Source: an uncultured Prevotella sp.
Lineage (GTDB): Bacteria > Bacteroidota > Bacteroidia > Bacteroidales > Bacteroidaceae
Direction: 5' to 3'
NCBI GenBank assembly: GCA_934230115.1
Contig: CAKQEI010000086.1
Location: 1 to 7,575, forward strand
Length of the DNA: 7,575 nt
Part shown: positions 6,983-7,575 of the stretch, piece after piece
How positions within the stretch are numbered: the first letter of the stretch is position 1
How the letters are laid out: the number at the start of each line of letters is the position of its first letter
Translations under genes and position numbers: made by a program
The notes under the pieces: model-generated
Seen by the model: the letters and a program-made list of their open reading frames with translations, nothing else
Databases searched by the model: none
What the model was told of the DNA's origin: nothing

Positions 6983-7224
6983 TATAAATTTGTTTTAGTA
7001 ATAGTTCTTTTTTAGAGAGATTCGCCTTTTCGACTACAAAGTTAGGCTTTTCTGATGAATTATCGGCAATAATGGGCTTTTAAAATTTTCAAGCAAAATG
7101 AATAAATACGTTAAGCCTATATTATATATATAATGTGTAGCTGTTTTCGTAAACAATTTTCGGTTGATTCACATCAATTTGTAATGGTAATGACATGAAA
7201 ATGCAAAGATTTCCTCTTGAAAGT
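6983..7224. other. Divergent intergenic region between the glycosidase gene and the rRNA promoter
   Basis: AT-rich DNA without a credible gene. It carries the minus-strand glycosidase promoter (7037-7070), a 14-bp self-complementary ATTATATATATAAT (7121-7134), and A/T tracts upstream of the rRNA promoter that could act like an UP element. Nothing else was recognised. Confidence 0.5.
7037..7070 (-). promoter_or_regulatory. Promoter of the GH123 gene
   Basis: The minus strand shows TAACTTTG (7044-7037), a match to TAnnTTTG, with ATTG (7070-7067) as an imperfect -33 at 22 nt. Transcription would start near 7030, leaving a leader of about 48 nt before ATG 6982. Confidence 0.5.
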
Positions 7225-7255
7225 TTTGGTAGTTCCGGTAAAAAGCATACCTTTG
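7225..7255 (+). promoter_or_regulatory. rRNA operon promoter
   Basis: TTTG (7225-7228), 19 nt, TACCTTTG (7248-7255): a full match to the Bacteroidetes consensus. The start would be near 7261, giving a leader of about 260 nt before mature 16S. The upstream 130 bp are AT-rich. No second promoter of this type was found downstream. Confidence 0.8.
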
Positions 7256-7260
7256 CATCC

Positions 7261-7519
7261 GCTTTCGAGAAGCAACAAAATCTCAAGCAAAACGAGGTTG
7301 AGAAGTGTTCGGGAAGGCGATAAAGAAAGAGTTCTTTGAAAAGATTTACATAAGACAGATAAAGTAGTACAAGAAGCGAGAATGAAGAAATTCATTCTTG
7401 GGTAGAAGAAAAACGAACCGTCAAGTTTGTTTGACTTTAGACTCTAATTTGGAAGCTCGTTCTGAAACAGATACAAACAAATGCAGTCTTAGCAATAAGG
7501 CAGCAGTAAAAGATATTTT
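7261..7519 (+). other. Transcribed rRNA leader with boxA-like sequence and hairpins
   Basis: Transcribed but not part of mature 16S. GTTCTTTGAA (7331-7340) resembles a boxA antitermination signal. CGAGAATGAA-GAAA-TTCATTCTTG (7377-7400) folds into a 10-bp stem with one G-U pair and a GNRA-type GAAA loop. GTCAA/TTGAC (7420-7435) is a smaller hairpin, and TCTCAA/TTGAGA (7281-7303) another. The part near 7500-7519 probably pairs with sequence beyond 16S for processing, which lies outside the window. Confidence 0.65.
7377..7400 (+). other. GNRA-capped hairpin in the rRNA leader
   Basis: The left arm CGAGAATGAA pairs with TTCATTCTTG through ten pairs (one G-U), closed by GAAA. It lies about 40 nt after the boxA-like site and about 120 nt before 16S. 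Such a stem could be a processing or protein-binding site; its function is not known to me. Confidence 0.55.
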
Positions 7520-7575
7520 ACAATGTAGAGTTTGATCCTGGCTCAGGATGAACGCTAGCTACAGGCTTAACACAT
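7520..7575 (+). rRNA. rrs: 16S ribosomal RNA, first 56 nt
   Basis: AGAGTTTGATCCTGGCTCAG (from 7527) is the universal 16S 5' region, followed by GATGAACGCTAGCTACAGGC and TTAACACAT, the form typical of Bacteroidales. By alignment to E. coli numbering (A8 at 7527) the mature 5' end falls at about 7520. The gene runs off the right edge. Confidence 0.97.

Noticed and set aside
7121..7134. Perfect 14-bp palindrome ATTATATATATAAT as an operator or terminator
   Set aside because: It is pure alternating A/T low complexity, expected in an AT-rich spacer; there is no T-tract or GC stem.
7174..7395. A 73-codon minus-strand frame
   Set aside because: It covers the rRNA promoter and leader; its composition (Leu/Ser/Thr-rich) is typical of antisense to A-rich DNA.
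1..7575. CRISPR array, tRNA genes, transposase genes
   Set aside because: No regularly spaced repeats, no tRNA-like cloverleaf and no transposase motif were seen on either strand.

Overview
The window looks like chromosomal DNA of a member of the Bacteroidales, probably Prevotellaceae. The evidence is the 16S rRNA 5' end at the right edge, promoters of the Bacteroidetes type (TTTG, about 20 nt, TAnnTTTG), no Shine-Dalgarno sequences before the genes, and the protein families present. The genus assignment is an inference.

Left part (1-1414): remains of a four-gene operon read rightwards, all in fragments. I read it as a decayed SMC-like defence/condensin operon of the Wadjet (JetABCD) or MksBEFG kind. 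It holds the tail of a first gene, a small winged-helix-like second gene (JetB/MksE-like), a heavily deleted SMC-type ATPase (JetC-like), and the start and a further piece of a fourth gene (JetD-like). ATGA and TGATG stop/start overlaps survive between the first three genes. Frameshifts and internal deletions have destroyed the ATPase: no Walker A or Walker B remains. Sampled lines of this part have a lower G+C than the genes to the right.

Between 1415 and 1742 is a non-coding stretch with two similar leftward promoter modules, each next to a near-palindrome, and a -7 element for the next gene.

Middle part (1743-5105): an intact UvrD/Rep-type superfamily 1 helicase. It is followed after 30 nt by a DAACS-family amino acid/cation symporter, possibly on the same transcript, whose substrate and sodium motifs are unusual. 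A strong hairpin terminator (5123-5176) lies between the symporter and the convergent next gene.

Right part (5204-7575): on the minus strand, a secreted GH123-type glycosidase with its own promoter. Divergent from it is a ribosomal RNA operon with a promoter at 7225-7255, a structured leader of about 260 nt, and the first 56 nt of 16S rRNA. The genes form no single pathway. The picture is housekeeping genes and a carbohydrate-active enzyme next to the debris of an accessory defence operon.
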